Shown: positions 32,951 to 41,808 of the stretch, piece after piece | Layout: each line of letters opens with the position of its first letter | Position numbering within the stretch: the stretch's first letter is position 1 | Assembly (NCBI RefSeq): GCF_000225705.1 | Contig: NZ_JH126475.1 | Location: 58,835 to 122,834, forward strand | Direction: 5' to 3' | Length of the DNA stretch: 64,000 bases | Source: Collinsella tanakaei YIT 12063 | GTDB taxonomy: Bacteria > Actinomycetota > Coriobacteriia > Coriobacteriales > Coriobacteriaceae | The notes under the pieces: generated by a model | The model's database searches: none | What the model was told of the DNA's origin: nothing | Seen by the model: the letters and a program-made list of their open reading frames with translations, nothing else | Position numbers and translations under genes: made by a program

Positions 32951-34138
32951 ATGGGCTTCTATACCTCACCATCGTTCTTCATCGTGCTGGCGGCGCTTGC
33001 GATCCCCGCGGCGGCGTGCGGCGTGATGGAGCGGGGCCTTAAAGCCTGGGGCATGGTTGCCTCCGCGGTCATGCTGGCATTTCTGTTTGGCTCTTCGCCC
33101 GCGCAGGCGGCGGCGTTCGCCCTTTTTGTCTGCGTCGCCTGCACCTGCGCATATGCGACGCTCGCAAGCTGGAAGAGCGGCAAAAAGAGCATGGTTGTCT
33201 ATCGCGTCTGCCTTGCCGCGACCATTGCGCCGTTGGTGGCCTACAAGGTGGGTGCCGTATTCGACCAGAACATACTCGCCTTCGCGGGCATCTCATACGT
33301 CACCTTCAAGGCGGTGCAGGTGCTTATCGAGATTCGCGATGGCCTTATCACGGAGCTGCGTCCGGCGGACTACCTGTATTTCCTTACGTTTTTCGCCACC
33401 ATCACCTCCGGGCCCATCGATCGCTCGCGGCGGTTTATGGACGATATCCGGCGCCAGCCAACGCGTGCCGAATACCTGGACATGCTGTCGCGCGGCATGC
33501 TCCTGTTGTTGTTGGGCGCGGTTTTTCAGCTGGTGATCGCGTCGGTGGCCAAGTACTACTACGTTCCCACCCGCCCGCTCGCCACCCCCAGCATCGCCTA
33601 TGGCATAGCGCGCCAGGTAGCCAACGCCTACCTGTACGGCATCTACCTGTTCTTCGATTTCGCCGGCTATTCCATGATGGCGATGGGGGCGAGTTATTGC
33701 TTTGGCGTTCGCACCCCGCGCAACTTTCGCGCTCCGTTTGCCGCCGTCGACATCAAGGACTTTTGGAACCGCTGGCACATCACCTTGTCCACGTGGCTTC
33801 GCGACTTTGTCTTCATGCGCTTTGTACGCTGGGCCACCAAGCGCAAGGTCTTTGGCAGCCGGCTGTCCTGCGCGTGCGCGGCGTACATGGTCGACATGGC
33901 GCTTATGGGCGCCTGGCACGGCCTTACGGCGGACTACCTGGCCTACGGCGTCTACCACGGCGCGCTTCTAGCCGCCACGGAAGCCTACCAAAAGAAGTCG
34001 TCGTTCCATAGACGCAACCGCGACCGCATCTGGTACCGCCTGTTGAGCTGGTTTATCACCATGCAGCTGGTTTTCTTTGGTTTCGCGCTGTTCTCCGGAC
34101 AGCTTCACCTTATTGTAGAAAGGATCATCAATGGATAA
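32951..34138 (+). CDS. dltB: DltB, MBOAT-family D-alanyl transferase
   Basis: A 395-residue integral membrane protein with about eleven hydrophobic segments. The MBOAT signature runs from FWNRWHITLSTWLRDFVF to the catalytic His in LMGAWHGLTADY. DltB passes the D-alanyl group from DltC across the membrane for use by DltD. GGAAGGAATGACGC precedes the ATG, three bases after the dltD stop codon, and its own stop overlaps the start of dltC by eight bases. Confidence 0.95.
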   Translation: MGFYTSPSFFIVLAALAIPAAACGVMERGLKAWGMVASAVMLAFLFGSSPAQAAAFALFVCVACTCAYATLASWKSGKKSMVVYRVCLAATIAPLVAYKVGAVFDQNILAFAGISYVTFKAVQVLIEIRDGLITELRPADYLYFLTFFATITSGPIDRSRRFMDDIRRQPTRAEYLDMLSRGMLLLLLGAVFQLVIASVAKYYYVPTRPLATPSIAYGIARQVANAYLYGIYLFFDFAGYSMMAMGASYCFGVRTPRNFRAPFAAVDIKDFWNRWHITLSTWLRDFVFMRFVRWATKRKVFGSRLSCACAAYMVDMALMGAWHGLTADYLAYGVYHGALLAATEAYQKKSSFHRRNRDRIWYRLLSWFITMQLVFFGFALFSGQLHLIVERIING

Positions 34139-34376
34139 GGGCATGATTGAAGAGCAGGTTATCGACCTTTTGGCTGACATCTGCGACGACGACGCGGTGC
34201 GCGAGGAGCGCGATATCGACCTATTCGACGCCGGCCTGCTCGATTCGCTGGCGGGCATCGAGGTGCTGGTCGCCATAGAGGAGGCCTTTGGCGTGCAGAT
34301 CGCGCCCACCGAGGTCGAGCGCGGTGACATGAATACCGTTAACAAGATCATCGACCGCATCGCGGAGCGCTTGTAA
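34131..34376 (+). CDS. dltC: D-alanyl carrier protein
   Basis: An 81-residue acyl-carrier-type protein. The phosphopantetheine attachment Ser lies in AGLLDSLAGIEVLVAIEEAFG; the usual DltC motif is LDSL/DSL followed by a hydrophobic helix, which fits. It carries activated D-alanine between DltA and DltB. The ATG overlaps the end of dltB, and the TAA stop overlaps the start of the next ORF (TAATG). Confidence 0.93.
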   Translation: MDKGMIEEQVIDLLADICDDDAVREERDIDLFDAGLLDSLAGIEVLVAIEEAFGVQIAPTEVERGDMNTVNKIIDRIAERL

Positions 34377-34606
34377 TGGCTGGCAACGCGCGCATAGCCA
34401 ACGCGTCTTCCAAGGTGCCGGCAGCGCATCCCATACGCGACGCGCAGCGCCGCCTGGCTCCGGTCAGGCGCTGGTTCTTCTCCAATGCATGGTCTGCGGC
34501 GCTCGCGTGGTTTGCAATCGCGACCGTGCTGGTCGCCGCCTTGGGCTGGTTCTTTGTCTTCTCGCCGTACGGCGCGCCCGCGGCCCCTGCATATGCGGCG
34601 TACTAG
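34376..34606 (+). CDS. small single-pass membrane protein in dlt operon
   Basis: A 76-residue protein with a basic N-terminal half (RDAQRRLAPVRRWFFSN) and one transmembrane helix (AALAWFAIATVLVAALGWFFVF), ending in an outside tail SPYGAPAAPAYAAY. The start overlaps the dltC stop by one base and its own end overlaps the second dltD by 14 bases, so it is surely translated with the operon. The single helix and short outside tail recall DltX, the ~50-residue protein of Firmicutes dlt operons, but the sequence is longer and the C-terminal motif does not obviously match, so the relationship is only a suggestion. Confidence 0.65.
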   Translation: MAGNARIANASSKVPAAHPIRDAQRRLAPVRRWFFSNAWSAALAWFAIATVLVAALGWFFVFSPYGAPAAPAYAAY

Positions 34607-35840
34607 CGAGGCTCGGACGAGCGCTCGTCGCCTGGCGTTCATGCTTGCCGGCGCGGCTCTTGCGAGCGCCTTGGGCGTCTGGGGGTTCGGTGCGGCGAAG
34701 CGCCTCGATGCGAGTGTGCCCGCAGCCGCCTATCCCACTCGGGCGCAGCTGCTCGATTTCTCATATATCGTGGACGAGTACGGGCGTCGCGCCGCGGCCG
34801 ATGCGCGCCTTGGCGTCGCGACGGGTTTGGTGCTGGGGTCAAGCGAGCTGTACCCGCCCGCCGGTATGTCCGAGCATCCGGTTGAGCTTTTGGCCCCGGG
34901 ACGCAGCGATGTTGACATCATGGCTCTTGGCCGTCCCAATTGCGAGTGCTTGTGGCAGGCGATCGAGGCGGGAGCGCTTGCGTCGAGCGATGCCCCGGCC
35001 CGCATAGTCCTCATTCCCAGCTTGATTTGGTTCTCGGTCGCCCGCCGTCCGGCGCAGGAGTGGCCGGCCACGTTCTCGCAAGGGGCCTACGATGCGTTTA
35101 TGGCCAACCCGCGCATCTCCGCGGCGCTCAAGGACCGCGTGACCAAACGGCTCGCTGCCTACAACGTGGACGCCCGCGTTGCGGGCCCCTCGCTCGAGGG
35201 CATCGCCGCGGGCGTGGACGCGGCCGTTACCAAGGGGGTGCAGACCGCACGACGCCTATTCGCGCCCGCGGGGTCCGGGCTGCCCGTGGCCGGCGTCGTC
35301 GTCAACGGGGCGGACGCCCTGGAAGACGGCCGGGATGCAACGAGCGAAGCGGGGGAGCCGGATTGGTCCTCCCTGTATACCGGGGCACTTGCCGAGGACG
35401 CTCGCTCCTGTGCGTCCAATCCCTGGGGCGTGTTCGATACATGGGCTCAAGAGGGACTTTCCGATTTTTGGCGCCGTGCATCGGAATGGGACGAGCGCGA
35501 GGGCGACGATTTGAGCTCGCAAGAGCTGGATGACTTCGAGATGGCGCTTGAAGTGTGCCGCGAGCTGGACATCGAGACCATGGTGCTGCTGCAGCCCGTC
35601 AACGGGCGCCTATACGATCGCACGCGCTACGGCTTCGATGCGCGCCAGCGGTACTACCGGATGGTCCGCGATGCCTGCGGGCGCGCCGGCGCCAAGGTGG
35701 CGGACTTCTCGTCCCATGAATACGACGAGTTCTTCTTGCGCGACGACAACCATCCGTCGCATGCGGGGTCGCTCTACTATTCGCGAGCCCTGTACAGGTT
35801 CTTCGCGTACGGCGAGGTGGCGGACGACGACCTTGGATAG
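34593..35840 (+). CDS. DltD-family protein, copy 2
   Basis: A 415-residue protein with an N-terminal helix (RLAFMLAGAALASALGVWGFG) and the same SGNH-like domain as copy 1: VLGSSELYPPAGMSEHP holds the nucleophile, and FFLRDDNHPSHAGSLYYSRALY the catalytic Asp/His region. The two copies match clearly in WQAIEAGA, SQGAYDAFMANP, VCRELDIETMVLLQPVNGRLYD and DFSSHEYDEFF but differ in their central inserts. ATG 34593 lies inside the end of the upstream small ORF. A second DltD suggests either a second acceptor polymer or a heteromeric transfer complex; neither can be decided here. Confidence 0.85.
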   Translation: MRRTSEARTSARRLAFMLAGAALASALGVWGFGAAKRLDASVPAAAYPTRAQLLDFSYIVDEYGRRAAADARLGVATGLVLGSSELYPPAGMSEHPVELLAPGRSDVDIMALGRPNCECLWQAIEAGALASSDAPARIVLIPSLIWFSVARRPAQEWPATFSQGAYDAFMANPRISAALKDRVTKRLAAYNVDARVAGPSLEGIAAGVDAAVTKGVQTARRLFAPAGSGLPVAGVVVNGADALEDGRDATSEAGEPDWSSLYTGALAEDARSCASNPWGVFDTWAQEGLSDFWRRASEWDEREGDDLSSQELDDFEMALEVCRELDIETMVLLQPVNGRLYDRTRYGFDARQRYYRMVRDACGRAGAKVADFSSHEYDEFFLRDDNHPSHAGSLYYSRALYRFFAYGEVADDDLG

Positions 35841-35886
35841 GGTCGCGTCGATCGGCCGCCATGCAACGCTCCACGCGCAACAAGAG

Positions 35887-35929
35887 CGCCCCGCCATCCC
35901 GCCTGGCGTACCAGGTGGATGGCGGGGCG
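35887..35929. terminator. 13-bp bidirectional hairpin between dlt operon and hom
   Basis: CGCCCCGCCATCC (35887-35899) pairs perfectly with GGATGGCGGGGCG (35917-35929), with a CCTGG/CCAGG inner stem. T-tracts are short (TTT on the plus side). Confidence 0.75.
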
Positions 35930-35966
35930 TTTGCATGCGTGCGCGTTATACGTGAAGGCGCGCCGG

Positions 35967-37301
35967 CTAGTTGTCCATCACGCCGTCGCTCCAGGCGTCG
36001 ACGTCCTCGATGCGGATGACGCTGCCGATCTTCTGCAGGCAGCTAGCGCCCTTGAGGGCGTCGATGGCCGCGCGCACGTCGCGCTCCGAGCATGTGTGAG
36101 TGAGGAACACCACGGAGCAGGAGTCCTCGTTGCCGCCGTCAAGCTGCATGACCTGCTTGATGGAGAGGTTCTTCGACGCGAAGGCGTCGACCGTCTCCGC
36201 TAGAGCGCCCACGCGGTCGGCGACCTTAAGACGGATGTAGTAGTTGGTCGAAAGGTCTTCGATATCACGGATGGACAGGTTGCGGCCAAAGGGCTCGGGC
36301 TCTGCCATGGGCGCGGTGCCGCGCGAGATGTGCTCGGACAGCGACAGCACGTCGCCCACCACGGCGCTCGCGGTGGGGAAGGATCCTGCGCCGGCGCCGT
36401 AGAACATGGTTTCGCCCACGGCGTCACCAACCACAAACACGGCGTTCATGGCGCCGTTCACCGCGGCGAGCTGGTGAGTAGCCGGAATCATCGCGGGGTG
36501 CACGCGCACGTCCACGCCTTCGTCGGTGTTGCGGGCGATGGCAAGGAGCTTGATGACATAGCCCATGTCGCGAGCGACGGCGATGTCTTCGGAAGTGATG
36601 TCGCGAATGCCCTGCATATAGACGTCATCGGTGGTGATGCGGGTGCGGAAGCCGATTGAGCCCAAGATGGCGATCTTGCTGGCGGCGTCAAAGCCGTCGA
36701 CGTCGGCGGTGGGGTCCGCCTCGGCGTAGCCCAGGCGCTGGGCGTCGGCGAGGACGTCGGAGTAGTCCAGGCCCTCGGCGGCCATGCGCGTGAGAATATA
36801 GTTGGTCGTGCCGTTCATGATGCCGGCGATGGTGAGCACCTGGTTGCCCACCAGATCGTGCTCGAGGGTTCCCACAATGGGGATGCCGCCGCCCGCAGCC
36901 GCCTCGCAGCGAATCTGCACGCCGGCTGCCGCCGCCTTGGCGCCAAGCGCTTCAACATGGCGGCCCAACAGGGCCTTGTTGGCGGTGACCACGTGCTTGC
37001 CCGCGGCGAACGCGGATTCAAAGATCTCGGTCGCGGGGTGCTCGCCGCCGATGAGCTCGATCACAATGTCTACGGCGGGGTCGCTGACCACGTCGTGCCA
37101 GTCGGTCGTGAACGCCTCGGCGCCAGTGCCCAACTCCTCGGCGCGCGATTGCTCGAGCGCGCATGCGCGGACGATGCGCAGGTCGGCACCGTATGCGGCG
37201 ACGTAGTCGTCATGGTGCTTCTGAATCAAGCGGACCACACCGCCGCCGACGGTGCCCAGGCCCACAATGCCAATTCCAACCGAGCGAGTTGCCTCGTTCA
37301 T
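35967..37301 (-). CDS. hom: homoserine dehydrogenase
   Basis: A 444-residue NAD(P)-dependent enzyme that reduces aspartate semialdehyde to homoserine for threonine and methionine synthesis. The nucleotide-binding loop is GIVGLGTVGGGVV, the catalytic Lys is in VVTANKALLGRH, and GIMNGTTNYILTRM and RLGYAEADPTADVDGFDAA are family signatures. An ACT domain (KVADRVGALAETVDAFASKN) lies at the C terminus, the site for threonine feedback. ATG 37301 has GGAG eight bases upstream; a longer reading to 37355 lacks support. It is divergent from the liv operon. Confidence 0.96.
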   Translation of the reverse strand: MNEATRSVGIGIVGLGTVGGGVVRLIQKHHDDYVAAYGADLRIVRACALEQSRAEELGTGAEAFTTDWHDVVSDPAVDIVIELIGGEHPATEIFESAFAAGKHVVTANKALLGRHVEALGAKAAAAGVQIRCEAAAGGGIPIVGTLEHDLVGNQVLTIAGIMNGTTNYILTRMAAEGLDYSDVLADAQRLGYAEADPTADVDGFDAASKIAILGSIGFRTRITTDDVYMQGIRDITSEDIAVARDMGYVIKLLAIARNTDEGVDVRVHPAMIPATHQLAAVNGAMNAVFVVGDAVGETMFYGAGAGSFPTASAVVGDVLSLSEHISRGTAPMAEPEPFGRNLSIRDIEDLSTNYYIRLKVADRVGALAETVDAFASKNLSIKQVMQLDGGNEDSCSVVFLTHTCSERDVRAAIDALKGASCLQKIGSVIRIEDVDAWSDGVMDN

Positions 37302-37504
37302 GCCAGGCTCCTTTCTTACGTGGCATACACCTCTTTTGGTAATTCCCCTTATCATTCTAGCGTGGTGAATGAGCCGGGATGCGAAACGGTCTCGTTACAA
37401 TGCATCCCGTACAATCGCCTTGCCTTCCTGAACTGCGATTGCCATAGGATAACTTTATTATAGAAAAGCGGTTATATGGGCAAATGAATGTTTCCAATGT
37501 ATAA

Positions 37505-37617
37505 AGTACTCGCTTTAGCGAATCAAAGCGAGTACTCTAGAGCAACGCTCTTAAACGACGGATGGACCGTTGGTCGAAGGGCGCGGCCATATAGGTTGAC
37601 CGGAGCGGAGGCTCCGG
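37505..37617 (+). promoter_or_regulatory. structured leader upstream of liv operon
   Basis: A perfect 12-base inverted repeat, AGTACTCGCTTT (37505-37516) and AAAGCGAGTACT (37525-37536), is followed by AGAGC-AAC-GCTCT, by GACC-GTT-GGTC and by CCGGAGC-GGAG-GCTCCGG (37600-37617). The whole 37302-37642 gap contains no gene. The row of hairpins suggests an RNA leader or an operator plus leader controlling livK. Confidence 0.55.
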
Positions 37618-37642
37618 CTTTGCACTCGAGGGGAGAGCCGCA

Positions 37643-38830
37643 ATGACGTATCAGAACGCATTCAATCCTGCTGTAACCCGTAGGAATCTTATCGCTGGTG
37701 TCGCAGGTCTGGGGGCCGCGGGCATTCTTGCCGGTTGCTCTTCCAACGGCGGCGGCTCGGGCTCCGGCTCCGCGTCCGGTGCCGGAGAGTTCAAGATCGG
37801 CTCGATCGGACCGCTGACCGGCGCCGCCGCATCCTACGGCACCTCCGTCAAGAACGGCGCCGAGCTGGGCTGCAAGGATTTCTCCACCGACGCCATCACC
37901 TTTGTTTCCAAGTGCGAGGACGATGTCGCTGACGGCGAGAAGTCCGTCAACGCCTTCAATTCCCTGGCAGACTGGGGCATGCAGGCGCTCGTCGGCCCCA
38001 CCACCACCGGTGCTTCGCTGGCGGTCGCCGAGGTCGCCAACTCCGATCCAAAGATCTTCATGATCACCCCGTCCGCTTCCAGCCCGGACGTCACCGCTGA
38101 TAAGACCTGCGTTTTTCAGGCGTGCTTCAGCGACCCCAACCAGGGAGCCAACGCCGCCACCAAGCTGGCCGAGATGTTCCCCGACGAGAAGTTCGTCGTC
38201 TTCTATAACTCCGGCGACACCTACTCCTCCGGCATCCGCGACGCCTTCATCGCCAAGGCCGAAGAGCTCAAGCTTGAGATTGTGGACGAGGAGACCTTCA
38301 AGGACGATTCCCAGACCAGCTTCACCAACCAGCTCACCAAGGCCAAGGACAAGGGCGCGACCATGATCTTCGCTCCCATCTACTACACCCCCGCCTCGGT
38401 GCTGCTCTCCAACGCCGCCGCCATGGGCTATGACGTCAAGATGATGGGCTGCGACGGAATGGATGGCATCCTGGGCGTCGAGAACTTCGACACCAGCCTG
38501 GCAGAGGGTCTCTACCTCATGACGCCGTTCTCCGCGGACGAGGAGAAGAACGCCGATTTCGTTACCGCCTATAAGGACGCCTACGGCGAGACTCCCGACC
38601 AGTTCGCCGCCGACGCCTACGACGCGGTCCATGCGATTTCCGCCGCTCTCGAGGAGGCGGGCCTTGGCGCCGACGCCGATCCCACCGAGGTCGCTGAGAA
38701 GCTGCCCGAGGCCATGACCAAGATCACCGTCGAGGGCCTTACCGGAGCCCTTACCTGGAACGATAAGGGCGAGGTCGAGAAGGATCCCATGGTCTACGTC
38801 ATCCAGGACGGAAAGTACGTAGCGGCGTAG
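37643..38830 (+). CDS. livK: branched-chain amino acid ABC transporter binding lipoprotein
   Basis: A 395-residue type I periplasmic-binding protein. The signal has a twin-Arg-like TRRNLIAG and a lipobox ending at Cys32 (AGILAGCSS). The mature protein starts FKIGSIGPLTGAAASYGTSVKNGAELG, the standard opening of Leu/Ile/Val binding proteins, and keeps GPTTTGASLAVAEVANSD and FVVFYNSGDTYSSG. GAGGGGAGAGCC precedes the ATG. It is separated from the permease genes by a terminator hairpin, which would give more binding protein than membrane components. Confidence 0.92.
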   Translation: MTYQNAFNPAVTRRNLIAGVAGLGAAGILAGCSSNGGGSGSGSASGAGEFKIGSIGPLTGAAASYGTSVKNGAELGCKDFSTDAITFVSKCEDDVADGEKSVNAFNSLADWGMQALVGPTTTGASLAVAEVANSDPKIFMITPSASSPDVTADKTCVFQACFSDPNQGANAATKLAEMFPDEKFVVFYNSGDTYSSGIRDAFIAKAEELKLEIVDEETFKDDSQTSFTNQLTKAKDKGATMIFAPIYYTPASVLLSNAAAMGYDVKMMGCDGMDGILGVENFDTSLAEGLYLMTPFSADEEKNADFVTAYKDAYGETPDQFAADAYDAVHAISAALEEAGLGADADPTEVAEKLPEAMTKITVEGLTGALTWNDKGEVEKDPMVYVIQDGKYVAA

Positions 38831-38892
38831 TTTTTCGCCCGGTACGTTTGCGCCTTAGCGGTATGGGCCGCCGGTGCATGGCAATGTAAAAG

Positions 38893-38926
38893 ACGGGGCG
38901 GTACTCATAGGGAGCCGCCCCGTTTT
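38893..38926 (+). terminator. partial terminator between livK and livH
   Basis: ACGGGGCGG (38893-38901) pairs with CCGCCCCGT (38915-38923), followed by TTTG. Located inside the liv gene cluster, it probably reduces read-through to livHMGF. Confidence 0.8.
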
Positions 38927-38978
38927 GTAGTTTTGGGCCAACATGCGGCCCGCTAACATCCGAAAGGGGGATATGCAC

Positions 38979-39860
38979 ATGACGGTCTTTCTTCAGTACC
39001 TGGCGAACGGCCTTTCCATGGGCAGCGTCTACGCCATCATCGCGTTGGGCTACACCATGGTGTACGGCATCGCCAAGATGCTCAACTTCGCCCACGGCGA
39101 CGTCATCATGGTCGGTGCGTATATCTCGTTTTGCACGACAGCCTATCTCGGTCTTCCCGCTTGGGTTTCCGTCATCGCCGCCATGGCGGTTTGCACGGCG
39201 TTGGGCGTGATCATCGAGGGCTTGGCCTACAAGCCCCTGCGTCAAGCCGGCCCGCTCGCGGTCCTCATCACCGCTATCGGCGTCTCCTATTTTCTGCAGA
39301 ATGCAGCGCAGCTCATCTGGGGCGCTACGCCTAAGAACTTCACCTCGATCGTGAACTTCCCCGTGCCCGAGGCCCTGCGCGCCTACAACATTTCTTCGGT
39401 CGCCATCGTGACCGTTTTGGCGTGCCTGCTCATCATGGCGGCGCTCATGTGGTTTACCGGCCACACCAAGATGGGCAAGGCCATGCGTGCCGTGTCAGAG
39501 GACAAGGCGGCGGCCCAGCTCATGGGTATCAACGTGAACCGCACTATTTCCATGACGTTCGCCATCGGCTCGGCGCTCGCGGCTATCGCCGGCGTGCTGC
39601 TGTGCTCCTACTCGCCGGTCTTGCAGCCCACCACCGGTTCCATGCCCGGTATCAAAGCGTTCACCGCCGCGGTCTTCGGCGGCATCGGGTCCATTCCCGG
39701 CGCCTTCGTCGGCGGCATCCTGCTCGGCATCATCGAGGCAATGGCCCAGGCCTATATCTCCACCAGCCTTGCCAACTCCATCGTGTTCGGCGTTCTGATC
39801 GTGGTCCTTCTGGTCAAACCCGCCGGCCTGTTTGGCAAGTACGTCCCGGAGAAGGTGTAG
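38979..39860 (+). CDS. livH: branched-chain amino acid ABC permease LivH
   Basis: A 293-residue permease with about eight helices. The opening FLQYLANGLSMGSVYAIIALGYTMVYGIAKMLNFAHGD is the LivH signature, and FGGIGSIPGAFVGGILLGIIEAM the coupling loop region. ATG 38979 is chosen because AAAGGGGG ends eight bases before it; ATG 38973 would be too close. It forms the membrane channel with LivM. Confidence 0.94.
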   Translation: MTVFLQYLANGLSMGSVYAIIALGYTMVYGIAKMLNFAHGDVIMVGAYISFCTTAYLGLPAWVSVIAAMAVCTALGVIIEGLAYKPLRQAGPLAVLITAIGVSYFLQNAAQLIWGATPKNFTSIVNFPVPEALRAYNISSVAIVTVLACLLIMAALMWFTGHTKMGKAMRAVSEDKAAAQLMGINVNRTISMTFAIGSALAAIAGVLLCSYSPVLQPTTGSMPGIKAFTAAVFGGIGSIPGAFVGGILLGIIEAMAQAYISTSLANSIVFGVLIVVLLVKPAGLFGKYVPEKV

Positions 39861-39867
39861 GTGCCCT

Positions 39868-40959
39868 ATGTTCAAGTTTCTCAAGAACAAGCAGACCCGT
39901 CATGATTTCGTGACGTACGCCCTGGTCATCCTCGCCTTTATCGTCGTCAGCTTCATGCGCGCCAACGGCATGATTCCGCGCATGATCGTAGGCCAGCTGG
40001 TTCCCATCTGCGCCTACGTGGTCATGGCCATCTCGCTCAACCTGGTGGTTGGCGTCGCGGGCGACCTGTCGCTCGGCCACGCCGGCTTTATGAGCGTCGG
40101 CGCCTACACGGGCATCGTCGCCGCCATGAGCCTGGCCGAGGCGGTTCCCAACGATGCCGTTCGCCTCGTCATCGCCCTGCTCGTCGGAGCTGCGTCCGCC
40201 GCCCTTGCGGGCTTCCTGATCGGTATCCCGGTCCTTCGCCTGTCCGGCGACTACCTTGCCATCGTGACCCTCGCGTTTGGCGAGATCATAAAGGAAGTCG
40301 TCAATTGCCTCATCGTGGGCGTGGACGAGAACGGCATCCACGTGCTGTTCAACCTCACCGGCAAGCTTACCGTTGACGACCTGGGCCTTACCGAGGCGGG
40401 CACCGCTATCATCAAGGGCGCGCAGGGAGCTTCGGGTACCGATACCATCTCGTCCTTCTTCGCTGGCTTCCTGCTGGTCATGGTCGCCCTCGTCATCGTT
40501 CTCAACCTGGTCCGCAGCCGCACCGGCCGCGCGATCCTGGCTGTTCGCGATAACCGCATCGCGGCAGAGAGCGTGGGCATCTCCACCGTGCGCTACCGCA
40601 TGATCGCCTTTGTGGTCTCTGCCGCCCTTGCCGGCGCAGCGGGCGCTCTGTTCGGCAACGCCTTCTCGCAACTGTCCGCTACCAAGTTCGACTTCAACAC
40701 GTCCATCCTCGTCCTGGTGTTCGTGGTTCTTGGCGGCCTTGGCAACATGCGCGGCTCCATCATCGCCGCAACGCTGCTCACCATTCTGCCCGAGGCGCTG
40801 CGCCAGTTCTCCGACTACCGCATGCTGGTCTACGCCATCGTCCTTATCTTGGTGATGATCGTTGGCAACAACCCCACTATCAAGAACTTCTTCGCGCGCT
40901 TCAATCCCAAGCGCAAGTCCGATGACGCAGCCGAAAAGGAGGTGGGCGCCGATGCCTAA
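39868..40959 (+). CDS. livM: branched-chain amino acid ABC permease LivM
   Basis: A 363-residue permease with about nine to ten helices, including LNLVVGVAGDLSLGHAGFMSVGAYTG and FVVLGGLGNMRGSIIAATLLTILPEALRQF, the LivM hallmarks. The ATG lies seven bases after the livH stop codon. The C-terminal end is a charged tail, and its last bases overlap livG. About 30 residues between helices (GVDENGIHVLFNLTGKLTVD) form an outside loop. Confidence 0.94.
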   Translation: MFKFLKNKQTRHDFVTYALVILAFIVVSFMRANGMIPRMIVGQLVPICAYVVMAISLNLVVGVAGDLSLGHAGFMSVGAYTGIVAAMSLAEAVPNDAVRLVIALLVGAASAALAGFLIGIPVLRLSGDYLAIVTLAFGEIIKEVVNCLIVGVDENGIHVLFNLTGKLTVDDLGLTEAGTAIIKGAQGASGTDTISSFFAGFLLVMVALVIVLNLVRSRTGRAILAVRDNRIAAESVGISTVRYRMIAFVVSAALAGAAGALFGNAFSQLSATKFDFNTSILVLVFVVLGGLGNMRGSIIAATLLTILPEALRQFSDYRMLVYAIVLILVMIVGNNPTIKNFFARFNPKRKSDDAAEKEVGADA

Positions 40960-41803
40960 GTTTGAATTCGAACGCGGCAAGATGGTGCCGGTTCCCAGCC
41001 ACTCCATTGTCCCCGAGCGCGACGTCGAGCAGGCTCCCGTTTTGGAGGCGCTGCACCTGGGCATCGATTTCGGCGGCCTCAAGGCGGTCGACGATTTCAA
41101 CCTCACCATCGGCAAGACCGAGATCGCGGGTCTTATCGGCCCTAACGGCGCCGGCAAGACCACGGTCTTCAATCTGCTCACCAAGGTGTACGCGCCCACG
41201 CGCGGCACCATCCTGCTCAACGGCAACGACACCAGCGGCAAGACCGTCTACCAGGTCAACCGCATGGGCATCGCCCGCACGTTCCAGAACATCCGCCTGT
41301 TCAACACCATGACGGTCGAGGACAACGTCAAGGTGGGCCTGCACAACACCAAGGCCTACTCCACGCTCTCCGGCATCCTGCGCACGCCCGCCTACTGGCG
41401 TCGCGAGGCCGAGGCGCACGAGCGCGCCATGGAGCTGCTGCACATCTTTGGCATGGAGGGCCTGGCCAACCACCAGGCCGGCAGCCTGCCCTATGGAGCC
41501 CAGCGCCGCCTGGAGATCGTGCGCGCGCTCGCCACCAACCCCAGCCTGCTTCTGCTGGACGAGCCCGCCGCCGGCATGAACCCCTCCGAGACCGCCGAGC
41601 TGATGGAGAACATCGTCAAGATCCGCGACACGTTCAACATCGCCATCATGCTCATCGAGCACGATATGAACCTGGTCATGAACATTTGCGAGGGCATCTG
41701 CGTGCTTAACTTTGGCAAGGTCATCGCCAAGGGTACGCCTGAAGAGATTCAGAGCAACGAAACCGTTATCGAGGCCTACCTCGGCAAGCAGAAGGAGGCG
41801 TAG
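40952..41803 (+). CDS. livG: branched-chain amino acid ABC ATPase LivG
   Basis: A 283-residue ATPase with Walker A GLIGPNGAGKTTVFN, Q-loop MGIARTFQNIRLFNTMTVEDN, signature LPYGAQRRLEIVRALATNP and Walker B LLLLDEPAAGMNP. PAAGMN and the degenerate YGAQRR signature are LivG features. A ~30-residue N-terminal extension precedes the first strand. The ATG follows AAAGGAGGTGGG and overlaps livM by eight bases. Confidence 0.94.
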   Translation: MPKFEFERGKMVPVPSHSIVPERDVEQAPVLEALHLGIDFGGLKAVDDFNLTIGKTEIAGLIGPNGAGKTTVFNLLTKVYAPTRGTILLNGNDTSGKTVYQVNRMGIARTFQNIRLFNTMTVEDNVKVGLHNTKAYSTLSGILRTPAYWRREAEAHERAMELLHIFGMEGLANHQAGSLPYGAQRRLEIVRALATNPSLLLLDEPAAGMNPSETAELMENIVKIRDTFNIAIMLIEHDMNLVMNICEGICVLNFGKVIAKGTPEEIQSNETVIEAYLGKQKEA

Positions 41804-41808
41804 CGGCT

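Noticed and set aside
37302..37642. T-box riboswitch before the liv operon
   Set aside because: The hairpins are clear, but no T-box sequence, specifier loop or terminator/antiterminator pair of that class could be found.
39814..41241. A 475-codon minus-strand frame across livM/livG
   Set aside because: Antisense shadow of two well-supported transporter genes, very Asp/His/Gly-rich with no family pattern.
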